Below are positions 17,259 through 25,687 of a stretch of 64,000 nt of DNA, piece after piece. How positions within the stretch are numbered: position 1 is the stretch's first letter; every line of letters begins with the position of its first letter. The notes under the pieces are model-generated. The model did not search any database. It saw only the letters and a program-made list of their open reading frames with translations, and was not told the origin of the DNA. Origin of the DNA: Roseobacter cerasinus (GTDB lineage: Bacteria > Pseudomonadota > Alphaproteobacteria > Rhodobacterales > Rhodobacteraceae); assembly GCF_009811755.1 (NCBI RefSeq), contig NZ_BLIV01000004.1, positions 248,001-312,000 on the forward strand, given 5' to 3'. The position numbers and the translations under genes were made by a program.

Positions 17259-18046
17259 TGGGACATCACCAGGATATCCGCCCGGTTCAACGGGACAACC
17301 CGACCGAAGGGTCCTACAGGCTCTACTTCCGGTCGGGCCATTACGACAAACGCTATCCGGGGCCGAATGTGACGACGTGGGATAAGGTACTCGATCTGCT
17401 GCCGCAGGGCGGGCATGTGATCGACTATGGCTGTGGCAACGGGCGGTATCTGTTGCGACTGCAGGAACGCGCCGGTCGGGCTGCGGGCTATGACATCAAC
17501 CCGGCAGCGCTGGAAATTCTGGCGCAGCGCGCGGTCGAGATGGGCTGGAAAGATCTCAAGGTACTCGGGCCGAACCCGGAGGCGTTGACCGCGCATGTGC
17601 GTGCGTGCGGACAGGCTGATTTGATCCTCTGTCTTTTTGGCGTGCTGGCTCACATCGAAGCGCGCGAAGAGCGTCTGACTGTGCTGCGCCAAATGCGCCG
17701 CATGCTCCGCCGGGGCACCGGGCATCTGCTGATCTCGGTGCCAAACCGGCGGCGGCGGTTCTGGCACGAACAGCGAAAGGCCGGCCCAAAGGCCAAAGGG
17801 CTGATCCGCTATACCCGCGTCATTGATGGCACCGAGGTGGGCCTGCCTTACCAGCTTTATGACCCTGCCACCTTGCAGGCCGAGCTGGCAGAGGCGGGCT
17901 TCTGGATCAAGAGCATCGAGGCCGAGAGCGTGCTGCCAGAGAGCTGGCTGACCAGCCATAACGCGCTGCGCCGGATTGACACGGTTCTGACCCGCATCTG
18001 CCCGGCGGCCCTGGGTTATGGGCTGATCGCTGTCGCCACCCCATGA
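17258..18046 (+). CDS. Class I SAM-dependent methyltransferase
   Basis: 262 residues. Motif I is VIDYGCGNGRYL (about residues 47-58), followed by an acidic motif II (GYDINPAALEI) and a 'LILCLFGVLAHIEAREER' segment typical of Methyltransf_11/25-type enzymes. The substrate is unknown; 'YRLYFRSGHYDKRYPGP' near the N-terminus and 'LPYQLYDPATLQAELAEAGF' near the C-terminus recall small-molecule or wobble-base methyltransferases. The start at 17258 overlaps the preceding stop (TGATG); an upstream in-frame ATG at 17204 is less likely. It is embedded between two binding-protein-type membrane genes, so a role in modifying a ligand or the sensor is possible but unproven. Confidence 0.82.
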   Translation: MGHHQDIRPVQRDNPTEGSYRLYFRSGHYDKRYPGPNVTTWDKVLDLLPQGGHVIDYGCGNGRYLLRLQERAGRAAGYDINPAALEILAQRAVEMGWKDLKVLGPNPEALTAHVRACGQADLILCLFGVLAHIEAREERLTVLRQMRRMLRRGTGHLLISVPNRRRRFWHEQRKAGPKAKGLIRYTRVIDGTEVGLPYQLYDPATLQAELAEAGFWIKSIEAESVLPESWLTSHNALRRIDTVLTRICPAALGYGLIAVATP

Positions 18047-19647
18047 TCCGCGTGCTGGCGCTTGTGTTGGGCCTGCTGGGGCAGGGTGCCTTGGCGGATG
18101 CGCAGGTGCCCGCAGCAGCTGATGGGCGGCTTGCGCATATCCTGCAGCGCGGTAGCCTGATTGTCGGGGTCAAGACGGACTATCCGCCCTGGGGCATGCT
18201 AGATGCCGAGGGGACGATCATCGGGCTGGAGCCGGACCTCGCCCAGCTGCTGGCGGAGCGTCTGGGCGTGGGGTTGGAGTTGGTGCCCGTGACCGCCTCC
18301 AACCGGCTGGCCCGACTTGAGCAAGGGGTGGTGGATGTGGTGATCGCCACCATGGGCGACACCGCAACACGGCGCGCGCAATCGGGTCTGCTGCAGCCGA
18401 GCTACTATTCCAGCGGCGTGGTGGCCTATGTCCCTGCTGACAGCCCTTACCAGTCCTGGGCGGATCTGCGTGGCCAACCGGTCTGCATGACGCAAGGCGC
18501 CTACTACAATCGGACGCTGGAAGAGACCTATGGTGTCGCAGGGCAATATTTTCCGGCCAATCGCGAAGCCAAGATGGCGCTGTCGTTCGGGCGCTGCGTG
18601 GCCTGGGCCTTTGACGACACCGCCCTTGTGCAGCGGGTGCTGGCGAATCCGGAGGACGGCTACACAGTTATGCAGGATCGTATCCTGGTGACCCCCTGGG
18701 CCGTGGCTGTGGCCCGCAGTGATCGCGAGGCCAGCCTTGGTCGGTTCGTTTCTGCCATGATTGGGGAGTGGCACAGCGCCGGCACGCTTCTGGCGCTGGA
18801 GCGCAAATGGCAAATCGGAGAAAGTGCCTATCTGCAGGGGTTGAACAAGGTCTGGTCAACTCCGGGCGCCTGTTTGCGGGGTGCGGATGGCTTGCCGCCC
18901 GCCTGCCAGGGGGCACCGCCCTTTGCGGCGCATGAGGATCCCAGGGCGCCGCCCGACTGGATGACCCGCCTGCGTGATCACACCGGCATCGATGTTCTCG
19001 TGCTGCATGAGGCTTACACGAGAGGGAGGCTGGCGCAGGGGTTGGGGATGACGCTTGCGCTGTCGGCGACGGCGATCCTGGGTGCGCTGACGGTTGGATT
19101 GTTGCTGGGGATGATGGATGCTGCGCTGCAAAGACGCGGCGTCTGGGGGCAGGTGCTGCTCTTGCCGCAAAAACTGCTTGTGACCTTGGCGCGGATGACG
19201 CCACCGATCCTGCAGATGTATATTGTCTTCTTCGGCCTGGGCGGGGTGCTTGCGCAATCCGCGATCATCACGCCCGGGGCCTTTGCCACAGCGGCGCTGA
19301 TCCTGTCGCTTTATGCAGGATCGACCAACGCCGTGCTGATCTCGCATGCGCTTGCGCAGGAGCGTGCTGTGTATCCCGACGCCGGGGTTTGGTCGCTGCT
19401 GCCGCACGCGTTCCAGCGGGCCTATGACGGGCTGGTTGCCACCTGCGTGAACATCGTCAAGGCCGCCGGGATGGCGAGCGCCATCGCTCTGGCCGAACTG
19501 GTCTCGACCGTGAACCTGATTGTCTCCGAAGGCGGTGATGTGGCCACCTTCATGAACGGGTTGCTGGTGTTTTATTTCCTGCTGATGCTGGGCGTGCTGT
19601 GGCTCTTCCGGCTTTTGCGGCGCTGGATCGTCGGGTCCGAAGCATGA
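18043..19647 (+). CDS. Substrate-binding protein/ABC permease fusion
   Basis: 534 residues. Signal peptide (1-20), SBP_bac_3 binding domain (about 30-262: 'GSLIVGVKTDYPPWGMLDAEGTIIGLEPDLAQLLAERLG', 'GVVDVVIATMGDTATRRAQ'), a linker with two Cys (about 275-290), then an amino-acid-type permease domain (about 325-530) with five to six helices. Such fusions import polar amino acids when joined by an ATPase, but no ATPase gene lies nearby. It overlaps its neighbours by 4 bases on each side (ATGA), so it is co-translated with the methyltransferase and the second permease. Either it recruits a distant ATPase or it is a sensor. Confidence 0.85.
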   Translation: MIRVLALVLGLLGQGALADAQVPAAADGRLAHILQRGSLIVGVKTDYPPWGMLDAEGTIIGLEPDLAQLLAERLGVGLELVPVTASNRLARLEQGVVDVVIATMGDTATRRAQSGLLQPSYYSSGVVAYVPADSPYQSWADLRGQPVCMTQGAYYNRTLEETYGVAGQYFPANREAKMALSFGRCVAWAFDDTALVQRVLANPEDGYTVMQDRILVTPWAVAVARSDREASLGRFVSAMIGEWHSAGTLLALERKWQIGESAYLQGLNKVWSTPGACLRGADGLPPACQGAPPFAAHEDPRAPPDWMTRLRDHTGIDVLVLHEAYTRGRLAQGLGMTLALSATAILGALTVGLLLGMMDAALQRRGVWGQVLLLPQKLLVTLARMTPPILQMYIVFFGLGGVLAQSAIITPGAFATAALILSLYAGSTNAVLISHALAQERAVYPDAGVWSLLPHAFQRAYDGLVATCVNIVKAAGMASAIALAELVSTVNLIVSEGGDVATFMNGLLVFYFLLMLGVLWLFRLLRRWIVGSEA

Positions 19648-20255
19648 TCGAACTTTTGCTGAGCCATACGGACTACCTGATACGCGGGTTCGCCATCAAC
19701 CTGTTGATCTCGGTGTTGTCCATGGGGCTCGGCACCGTGCTTGGGGGCGCGCTGGGGTGGTTGCGCGCGCAGCGCGTCACTGCCCTCGGGTCCGTGGCGC
19801 ATATGGGCACCAACGTCTGCCGCAACGTGCCCAGCTTTGTGTTGCTCTTCTACATGGCCTCGATGATCCCCAGCGAGGTCACGATCAGCGGCACCATCAT
19901 GGCCGTTCCGCTCTGGATCAAGGCGACGCTGGCGCTGACCTTTCCTGTTGTCGGCTTCACCTCCGATCAGTCGCGCGGCTATTTTGCGCAGCGCATGGCC
20001 GGGCTGACCGGCGCGAGGGAGACCTTTGTGGTCGCCTGGGTGCAATACTTCCTGATTATCCTCATGGCCTCGGCCACCGCCTCTGTCATCGGCGCGGATG
20101 AGATCGTGGGTCGGGCCAATATTGTCATTTCGCAGAATGAAAGCCCGCAGTTCCTGCTGCTCACCTATCTCTACGTCTCGTTCTGGTTTCTCGCGGCGGG
20201 GCTGGCGCTGACCAGCGCAGCGCGGCTCCTCACCGGGCGGCGTGGGGTGACCTAG
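19644..20255 (+). CDS. Amino-acid-type ABC transporter permease (short)
   Basis: 203 residues with about five hydrophobic segments and the HisM/GlnP-like layout ('INLLISVLSMGLGTVLGGALGWLR', 'RNVPSFVLLFYMAS'). The EAA-like loop reads 'GYFAQRMAGLTGARETFVVAWVQ', only partly conserved. It starts inside the preceding stop (ATGA) and would form a heterodimer with the fused permease at 18043. No ATPase is encoded in the operon. Confidence 0.8.
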   Translation: MIELLLSHTDYLIRGFAINLLISVLSMGLGTVLGGALGWLRAQRVTALGSVAHMGTNVCRNVPSFVLLFYMASMIPSEVTISGTIMAVPLWIKATLALTFPVVGFTSDQSRGYFAQRMAGLTGARETFVVAWVQYFLIILMASATASVIGADEIVGRANIVISQNESPQFLLLTYLYVSFWFLAAGLALTSAARLLTGRRGVT

Positions 20256-20368
20256 GGGAAAGGATGCTTGCTTTTTGGCGACTCATCGGTACGGTTAATT
20301 CAAATTAAAGTTGAAATTCCCGGAAGGGCACACGCAGCAGTGCCCGTTCGGACCTTGGATTACCGCCG
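20256..20368. promoter_or_regulatory. Gap before the eCIS structural operon, likely promoter
   Basis: This AT-richer gap of 113 bases holds a perfect 6+6 inverted repeat TTAATT (20295-20300) / AATTAA (20303-20308) and a 6-bp hairpin GGGCAC (20326-20331) / GTGCCC (20340-20345). It is the largest gap between 15421 and 29093 and the natural place for the promoter of the structural genes. No clear -35/-10 pair stands out. Confidence 0.4.
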
Positions 20369-20941
20369 ATGATCGACCAGGCATTACAACTCGTCCGTGA
20401 TCGGCTGAACGATCACCTGCGCATACGCTTTGCCGTGTCCGAAGACCTTGTCAGCCTGTCACCCCTGACCGATGTGGAAGGCAAACCCGCAAAGGAAGCG
20501 CGCAATCGGCTGGTGCTCTTCATGGTCAACATCGCGCGCGACACAGTGCCGCGCCAGCGCACCGCGCGGGGTGCCGCGCCCACGCTGCAGGCGCAGCCTT
20601 TGCACATGGATGTCTATTTCATGGTCGCTTCGGGCCATGACGTCGATCTCTACCCCGAAGGGCTGAAGCTGGTGTCTGCGGCGCTGATGTTCTTTCAGTC
20701 CCAGCCTGTCTTCACCCCGCAAAGCACGCCGGACATGCCACAGGGGCTGTCGCAGCTGACGGTGGAGGTCAGCAACATGGGGCTGGAGGAGGTTGGCCAG
20801 ATCTGGTCGAACCTCGGCAGCCGTTACGTGCCCTCGGTGATGTTCAAGATGCGCTCGGTCATGATCGACGCGAGCATGACGACGGGCATTGCACCGACCA
20901 TCACAGCGCCCTCGCAGCGGGCCGAGGCGGAAACCGTCTGA
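20369..20941 (+). CDS. DUF4255 protein, eCIS tube terminator/cap (Afp16/Pvc16-like)
   Basis: 190 residues. The N-terminus 'MIDQALQLVRDRLNDHLR', the central 'NRLVLFMVNIARDT' and 'LHMDVYFMVASGHDVDLYPEGLKLVSAALMFFQSQPVFT' are the conserved parts of DUF4255. In Afp and PVC particles this protein (Afp16) caps the distal end of the tube and sheath and sets particle termination. It is the first structural gene, as is common in non-Photorhabdus eCIS loci. The stop overlaps the next start (TGATG). Confidence 0.9.
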   Translation: MIDQALQLVRDRLNDHLRIRFAVSEDLVSLSPLTDVEGKPAKEARNRLVLFMVNIARDTVPRQRTARGAAPTLQAQPLHMDVYFMVASGHDVDLYPEGLKLVSAALMFFQSQPVFTPQSTPDMPQGLSQLTVEVSNMGLEEVGQIWSNLGSRYVPSVMFKMRSVMIDASMTTGIAPTITAPSQRAEAETV

Positions 20942-21681
20942 TGGGGTATTCGGAACGCCTGCGTCTGGAGGTGCAGCACGCCTTCTTTGACGAGGCGGTG
21001 CCGCCATTGGAGATGCGCCCGAGCGATCCGCGTGGCTTTGACGCGGCGCGGCTGCTGCTGCGCCAACGGGGTCGGTTTGTGCATGTGCTGCAGGACGATG
21101 CGGTCGAGGATCAGCCCTCGGAGATCGCGCTGACACTGCTGGCCACCGCGCATGATCTCTTTGCTGTGACCAAGGGCGCCGTCTGGGGCGCTGTGGTGCA
21201 TCTGACCGCCGGGCTGGACCAAGAGGCGCTGGCCTTTGATGAGGCTGGCCCTGCGCAGCCCACGGATACGGCGGGCCGGTTCCTGCCCGTTCTGGCGACC
21301 CTCGACATAGCACTTCCGTCCGAGGGCCGGCGCGATCTGCTGCTGCGCTGCGACGCCGTGGCCGCGCATTGGGCCTATCATCTGATTGGTGCGGGGCAAA
21401 TCGACGCCTTGGAGGTGGTTGACAGCGCAGGCGCTGTCGCCTTCGAAGATCTGGGCGAGCAGGACCTGCCCAACGGCCAGGCCGCGCGGGTGATCCGCTC
21501 TATCCAGGCGTTGGCCGCCCGGGCCCGCCCGCCGGAGCGGTTTGCGCTGCAAAAGGCCGGACCATTCGGCCCGGAAACGCTTGTGCCTGTGCTGCCCGCT
21601 GCCGCCATCGATTTCAAACCCATCCCCGACACGGGCGCCCCGCCGCGTCTGCAATCCGACATCTTCGTCACGCTTTGGTAA
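20941..21681 (+). CDS. Uncharacterised eCIS-associated protein
   Basis: 246 residues, soluble, no signal peptide and no motif I recognise. The first half contains 'RGFDAARLLLRQRGRFVHVLQDD' and 'EIALTLLATAHDLFAVTK'; the end is 'DIFVTLW'. It is translationally coupled to the cap gene and lies 13 bases before the sheath gene, so it is probably a structural or assembly component (for example a cap adaptor at the same end of the particle). Confidence 0.75.
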   Translation: MGYSERLRLEVQHAFFDEAVPPLEMRPSDPRGFDAARLLLRQRGRFVHVLQDDAVEDQPSEIALTLLATAHDLFAVTKGAVWGAVVHLTAGLDQEALAFDEAGPAQPTDTAGRFLPVLATLDIALPSEGRRDLLLRCDAVAAHWAYHLIGAGQIDALEVVDSAGAVAFEDLGEQDLPNGQAARVIRSIQALAARARPPERFALQKAGPFGPETLVPVLPAAAIDFKPIPDTGAPPRLQSDIFVTLW

Positions 21682-21694
21682 AGGAGAGCCCAGA

Positions 21695-23869
21695 ATGGCT
21701 ATGAAGACCCCCGGTGTTTACATCGTTGAGAAGAACGCGTTTCCCAACTCGGTGGTGCAGGTGGCCACGGCTGTCCCGGCCTTCATCGGGTACACCGAAA
21801 CGGCGATGAACGGGAATGTCTCGCTGGCGGGCACACCCTGGCGGATCACCTCGATGTCGGAGTTCCACAGCTACTTCGGCGGCGCGCCGGAGCCGATGTT
21901 CGAGGTCAAACCCTTTGAGGCGTTCACCGGGGTCTCGCCCCTGTCGGCCGATGGCGCGGACAAGAAGCCCACGATGCCGCGGGCGGTCTTCACCACACAA
22001 GGCCCGCGCGGGGCGGAAGAGTTCGAGCTGGTGCAGACCAACCCGGCCTATGCGCTTTACGGCGCGATGCGGCTCTTCTTCCAGAACGGCGGCGGCGCCT
22101 GTTATGTGACCTCGATCGGCTCTTACAGTGACGACATCGACGCGGATGCGATGATGGCAGCAATCGACCGGCTGAAGAAGGAGCCGGAGCCGACGATGGT
22201 GGTGATCCCGGAAACCACGCGGCTGGTGCGGCAGAACGCGGTCAAGGTGCAGCAGGCGATGCTGAAGCACTGTGGCAACGACATGAAGAACCGCTTTGCG
22301 ATCCTCGACATCTCGGGCGGCTACCTGTCGCAGTCCGATCCTTTGGGCAACCCGGTGGCGACCTTCCGCAATGATGTTGGCACGAACAATCTGGACTTCG
22401 GCGCGGCCTATTACCCGTGGCTTGACAGCTCGATCTATCAGTCGCGTGATTTCACCTTCGAGAATATCGACCCCGGCAGCCGCAAGACGCTGATTGGCCT
22501 CATGCGCCGCTCGGTCGGCAAATCGGACGAGCTGCGGCAGGAGATCGAGCGGATCTCGGCGCCCTCGATCATGGGGGATTTCACCCTGTCCGTGCCGAAG
22601 GGCGGTACCATTGCAGTGACGACCACAGACATCACGGCGACCGATGATGAGAGTAGCGCTGAGGGCCTGACCTACACCGTCGAGGGCAGTGAGGACGCGA
22701 TGGCGGGCAAGCTGGTCAAGACCGGCTCGACCGATGCGATCACCAGCTTCACCCAAGCACAGTTGGAAGCCGGTGAGGTCAGCTTTATCCACGACCCGGA
22801 GAAAGGCAGCACGGGTCAGTTCGACCTGGTGGTGAGTGACGAGAACGACATCGCCACCGATGCCCGCACCATCGCGGTGGATGTGGTCGGCGGTTTGCTT
22901 GATGCGCCTTCGGTGGCGGCGGGCAAATCGGTTGTGGTAGACGTGCCCGCCGATCACCCCGACGGCGACAAGGCCAGCGTGAAGCTGATCGACGCGGACA
23001 CCGACGCAGGCAAGGCCAAGACCGAAGAAGGCGTGGGCACATGGAAAGTGGGCAGCGGCGGCAAGGTCACCTTTGCACCCGACCCCGCGTTCATCGGGCC
23101 TGAAGCCTCGGTCAGCTACACCATCGAAGTAAATGGCGCAGTGCAAGGCCCACAGCAGATCCGCATTCTGATGAATGACAGCGACGCGGGCGTGGAAGAG
23201 GGCAGCCCCTCAGCCGCGACCATCGACAAGACGCTGCGCGCTGTTGTGCCGCTCTACACGGAAGTGATGAACGAGATCACTGGCTATATGAACTCCATGC
23301 CGCCGTCCTCGGCGATGGCCGGGCTTTACACCATGGTCGACAGCAGCCGGGGCGTCTGGAAGGCGCCCGCGAATGTTTCGGTCAACTCGGTCGTGGCGCC
23401 GATGGTCAACATCAGCCACGAGGAGCAGGAAAACCTCAACGTCTCGACCACCGGTAAATCGATCAACGCGATCCGGCCCTTTGTGGGCGAGGGCACGCTC
23501 GTCTGGGGCGCGCGCACGCTGGACGGCAACTCGCTTGACTGGCGCTACATCAACGTGCGCCGGACTATGATCATGATTGAGGAGTCGATCCGGCTCGCCT
23601 CGAAGGCCTATGTGTTCGAGCCGAACACGGCGCAGACCTGGGTCACCATGCGCTCGATGATCGAGAACTTCCTGACCTCGATCTGGAAGCAGGGGGGCCT
23701 TGCGGGCGCGGTGCCGACGGATGCGTTCAGCGTTCATGTGGGCCTCGGCGAGACCATGACGCCGGTGGATATTCTGGAAGGTATCTTGCGCATCACCGTT
23801 CTGGTGGCGGTCACGCGGCCTGCGGAATTCATCGAGATCACCTTCCAGCAGCAAATGCAGAAATCGTAA
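21695..23869 (+). CDS. Contractile sheath protein with adhesin-like insertion
   Basis: 724 residues; sheath subunits of eCIS are commonly about 350-500. The start 'MAMKTPGVYIVEKNAFPNSVV' and the C-terminal third ('AGLYTMVDSSRGVWKAPANVSV', 'GEGTLVWGARTL', 'YINVRRTMIMIEESI', 'IRITVLVAVTRPAEFIEI'-type end) are typical T4-like sheath. Between about residues 297 and 495 is an insertion with two beta-rich modules: a CSPG/cadherin-3-like repeat ('EGLTYTVEG', 'SFTQAQLEAGEVSFIHDPE', 'FDLVVSDEND') and an Ig-like module ('GTWKVGSGGKVTFAPDPAFIGPEASVSYTI'). These would decorate the particle surface. Start chosen at 21695 with AAGGAG 8 bases upstream. It is the only sheath gene here, against three in Afp. 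Confidence 0.95.
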   Translation: MAMKTPGVYIVEKNAFPNSVVQVATAVPAFIGYTETAMNGNVSLAGTPWRITSMSEFHSYFGGAPEPMFEVKPFEAFTGVSPLSADGADKKPTMPRAVFTTQGPRGAEEFELVQTNPAYALYGAMRLFFQNGGGACYVTSIGSYSDDIDADAMMAAIDRLKKEPEPTMVVIPETTRLVRQNAVKVQQAMLKHCGNDMKNRFAILDISGGYLSQSDPLGNPVATFRNDVGTNNLDFGAAYYPWLDSSIYQSRDFTFENIDPGSRKTLIGLMRRSVGKSDELRQEIERISAPSIMGDFTLSVPKGGTIAVTTTDITATDDESSAEGLTYTVEGSEDAMAGKLVKTGSTDAITSFTQAQLEAGEVSFIHDPEKGSTGQFDLVVSDENDIATDARTIAVDVVGGLLDAPSVAAGKSVVVDVPADHPDGDKASVKLIDADTDAGKAKTEEGVGTWKVGSGGKVTFAPDPAFIGPEASVSYTIEVNGAVQGPQQIRILMNDSDAGVEEGSPSAATIDKTLRAVVPLYTEVMNEITGYMNSMPPSSAMAGLYTMVDSSRGVWKAPANVSVNSVVAPMVNISHEEQENLNVSTTGKSINAIRPFVGEGTLVWGARTLDGNSLDWRYINVRRTMIMIEESIRLASKAYVFEPNTAQTWVTMRSMIENFLTSIWKQGGLAGAVPTDAFSVHVGLGETMTPVDILEGILRITVLVAVTRPAEFIEITFQQQMQKS

Positions 23870-23890
23870 GTTTAGAGAGGATATTCAGAT

Positions 23891-24349
23891 ATGGCAGACG
23901 ACGGTTCCGCCCAAACGCAGGCCATCTGGCCGCTTCCCAAGTTCCACTTCCAGGTCAAGTGGGATGACACGGAACTCGCGTTCCAGGAGGTCTCGGGCCT
24001 CGACATTGAAAGCGAGCCGATCGAGTACCGCGCGGGCAACAACCCGGTGTTCTCGACGATCAAAATGCCGGGGATGATCAAGACCTCGAACATCACCATG
24101 AAGAAAGGTGTGTTCGTGAAGGACAACGCCATCTGGGATTGGTTCTCCGAGATCAAGATGAACACGATCACGCGCAAGGCGCTGACGATTTCGCTGCTCG
24201 ATGAGGCCCAGAACCCGACCATGGTCTGGAAGGTGCAGAACGCGTTTCCGATCAAGGTGACAGGCACGGATCTCAAGGCCGATGGCAATGAGGTGGCGGT
24301 GGAGAGCATCGAGATCGCACACGAAGGCTTTGTAATCGAGAACGCCTAA
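23891..24349 (+). CDS. eCIS inner tube protein (gp19-like, Afp1-like)
   Basis: 152 residues. 'FHFQVKWDDTELAFQEVSGLDIESEPIEYRAGN', 'MKKGVFVKDNAIWDWF' and 'WKVQNAFPIKVTGTDLKADGNEVAVESIEIAHEG' are the standard elements of the T4 gp19/Hcp-related tube family. It polymerises in hexameric rings inside the sheath. Placed 21 bases after the sheath gene, with an AGAGG ribosome site upstream. Confidence 0.95.
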   Translation: MADDGSAQTQAIWPLPKFHFQVKWDDTELAFQEVSGLDIESEPIEYRAGNNPVFSTIKMPGMIKTSNITMKKGVFVKDNAIWDWFSEIKMNTITRKALTISLLDEAQNPTMVWKVQNAFPIKVTGTDLKADGNEVAVESIEIAHEGFVIENA

Positions 24350-24353
24350 GCGC

Positions 24354-24809
24354 ATGGCCCTGTTTGACCCTCCTGTCGCGTTTCATTTTTCGGTGATGTT
24401 CATGGGGCTCTTTCCGCCCGTGCCGGACATGGCGTTTCAGGAGGTCTCGGGACTGGAAAGCAGTATCGAGCTGGAGCCGTTGGTGGAAGGGGGCGAGAAC
24501 CGCTTTGTCCACCAACTGCCGAAACCGGCAAAGCGGCCCAACCTGCAGCTCAAACGCGGCATGACCACGGCGGCCAGCGGGTTGGTGCAATGGTGCAAGA
24601 GCACGCTGGAGGGTGATTTCGCCAAGGCGATCACGCCCAAGGACATCAACGTCTCGCTGCTCAACGCCAGCCGCATGCCGGTGGCCTCCTGGTCCATCGG
24701 CAATGCCTTTCCGGTGAAATGGTCGGTGGGCAATTTCGACGCGATGAAAAACGAGTTGGCCATCGAGACTATCGAGCTGGCCTATACGACGCTGAAAAGG
24801 AATATGTGA
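24354..24809 (+). CDS. eCIS second tube-type protein (Afp5-like, tube initiator)
   Basis: 151 residues of the same gp19 family as the preceding gene ('DMAFQEVSGLESSIELEPLVEGG', 'WSIGNAFPVKWSVGNFDAMKNELAIETIELAYTTL'), but diverged. In Afp the corresponding Afp5 makes the first tube ring on the baseplate hub. It begins 4 bases after the tube gene and its stop overlaps the next start. Confidence 0.92.
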   Translation: MALFDPPVAFHFSVMFMGLFPPVPDMAFQEVSGLESSIELEPLVEGGENRFVHQLPKPAKRPNLQLKRGMTTAASGLVQWCKSTLEGDFAKAITPKDINVSLLNASRMPVASWSIGNAFPVKWSVGNFDAMKNELAIETIELAYTTLKRNM

Positions 24810-24982
24810 TGGCGATTGAGATCGGATCGCTGGTGGTCAAGGGCCGCTTTGGCCCGCCGGGGCGCAGCGAGCGCGAAACGCAGCGCGAGCTGGCGCAGCA
24901 GATGGCCGAGATGCGGCGCGATCTGCTTGATGAGATGCGCGAGATCATGGCGGAGGCGGCCCAGCGGCCGGTCGACCGCTAA
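24809..24982 (+). CDS. DUF5908 family small eCIS protein (Afp6-like)
   Basis: 57 residues, start overlapping the preceding stop (TGATG). 'MAIEIGSLVVKGRFG' followed by a charged amphipathic helix ('ETQRELAQQMAEMRRDLLDEM') is the usual form of DUF5908 proteins, which occupy this position in eCIS operons. The exact role is not known; a small baseplate or assembly factor is likely. Confidence 0.85.
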   Translation: MAIEIGSLVVKGRFGPPGRSERETQRELAQQMAEMRRDLLDEMREIMAEAAQRPVDR

Positions 24983-24985
24983 GCC

Positions 24986-25678
24986 ATGGCCAAACTGAAG
25001 ATCATCCGCTGCAAGATCCAAAACGGGCAGATCAAAGAGCAGAAGGGCACGGCCAACACCTTCGAGGCGACCATCAACCCTCAGGACTACTCGCATACCT
25101 TCGGGCTGAAGTACTCCGGCACCGGCGAGGGCAGCAGCACGGCGGGCGCCTTGGGGAAATCGGCCCCGGTGGCGAAATTTGCCAGCTCTGAGGCGGAGAA
25201 GCTGAACTTCAGCATTGTGCTTGATGGCACCGGCGTAGTGCCCGACGCCGCAGGCGTGACCGTGGCCGAGCAGGTCGATAAGCTGCGCAGCATCGCCTAT
25301 GACTACGATGGAGATGAGCATGAGCCCACCCCGGTCAAGGTGGTCTGGGGCAAGGGACTCAAGGCGTTTTTCGGACGACTGACGTCACTCAGCGTGGACT
25401 ACAACCTCTTTCACCCCGATGGCTCAGCGTTGCGGGCCAAGCTCAAGCTGGATTTTGTCGAGGCCAAGACCGACGCCGAAGAGGCGCGCGAGGCCAAGCG
25501 CAAATCCCCCGATATGACCCATATGATCCGTGTGCAGGAGGGGGACACGCTGCCGCTGCTGTGCCAGCGCGTCTACAAGGACGTGACCAAATATCTTGAG
25601 ATCGCGCGGATCAACGAGCTGGACACATTTCGCGACCTGGAGCCCAACACGCTGTTGCGCTTCCCGCCGATGCGATGA
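24986..25678 (+). CDS. LysM-domain baseplate hub protein (Afp7-like, gp53-like)
   Basis: 230 residues. The N-terminal part carries 'FEATINPQDYSHTFGLKYS', 'KLNFSIVLDGTG' and 'FFGRLTSLSVDYNLFHPDGSALRAKLKLDFVE', the conserved core of CIS hub proteins. The C-terminal part (about 178-230) is a LysM-like module ('MIRVQEGDTLPLLCQRVYKD...YLEIARINELDTFRDLEPNTLL'). It connects the first tube ring to the VgrG spike. Confidence 0.92.
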   Translation: MAKLKIIRCKIQNGQIKEQKGTANTFEATINPQDYSHTFGLKYSGTGEGSSTAGALGKSAPVAKFASSEAEKLNFSIVLDGTGVVPDAAGVTVAEQVDKLRSIAYDYDGDEHEPTPVKVVWGKGLKAFFGRLTSLSVDYNLFHPDGSALRAKLKLDFVEAKTDAEEAREAKRKSPDMTHMIRVQEGDTLPLLCQRVYKDVTKYLEIARINELDTFRDLEPNTLLRFPPMR

Positions 25679-25687
25679 GGGTTGGTG

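Noticed and set aside
18043-20255. Ordinary complete amino acid ABC importer
   Set aside because: Binding and permease parts are present but no ATPase gene is in the operon, so a stand-alone importer is not supported.
21668-23146. 492-codon minus-strand open frame
   Set aside because: Shadow of the sheath gene; His/Arg-rich with no recognisable domain and no ribosome site.
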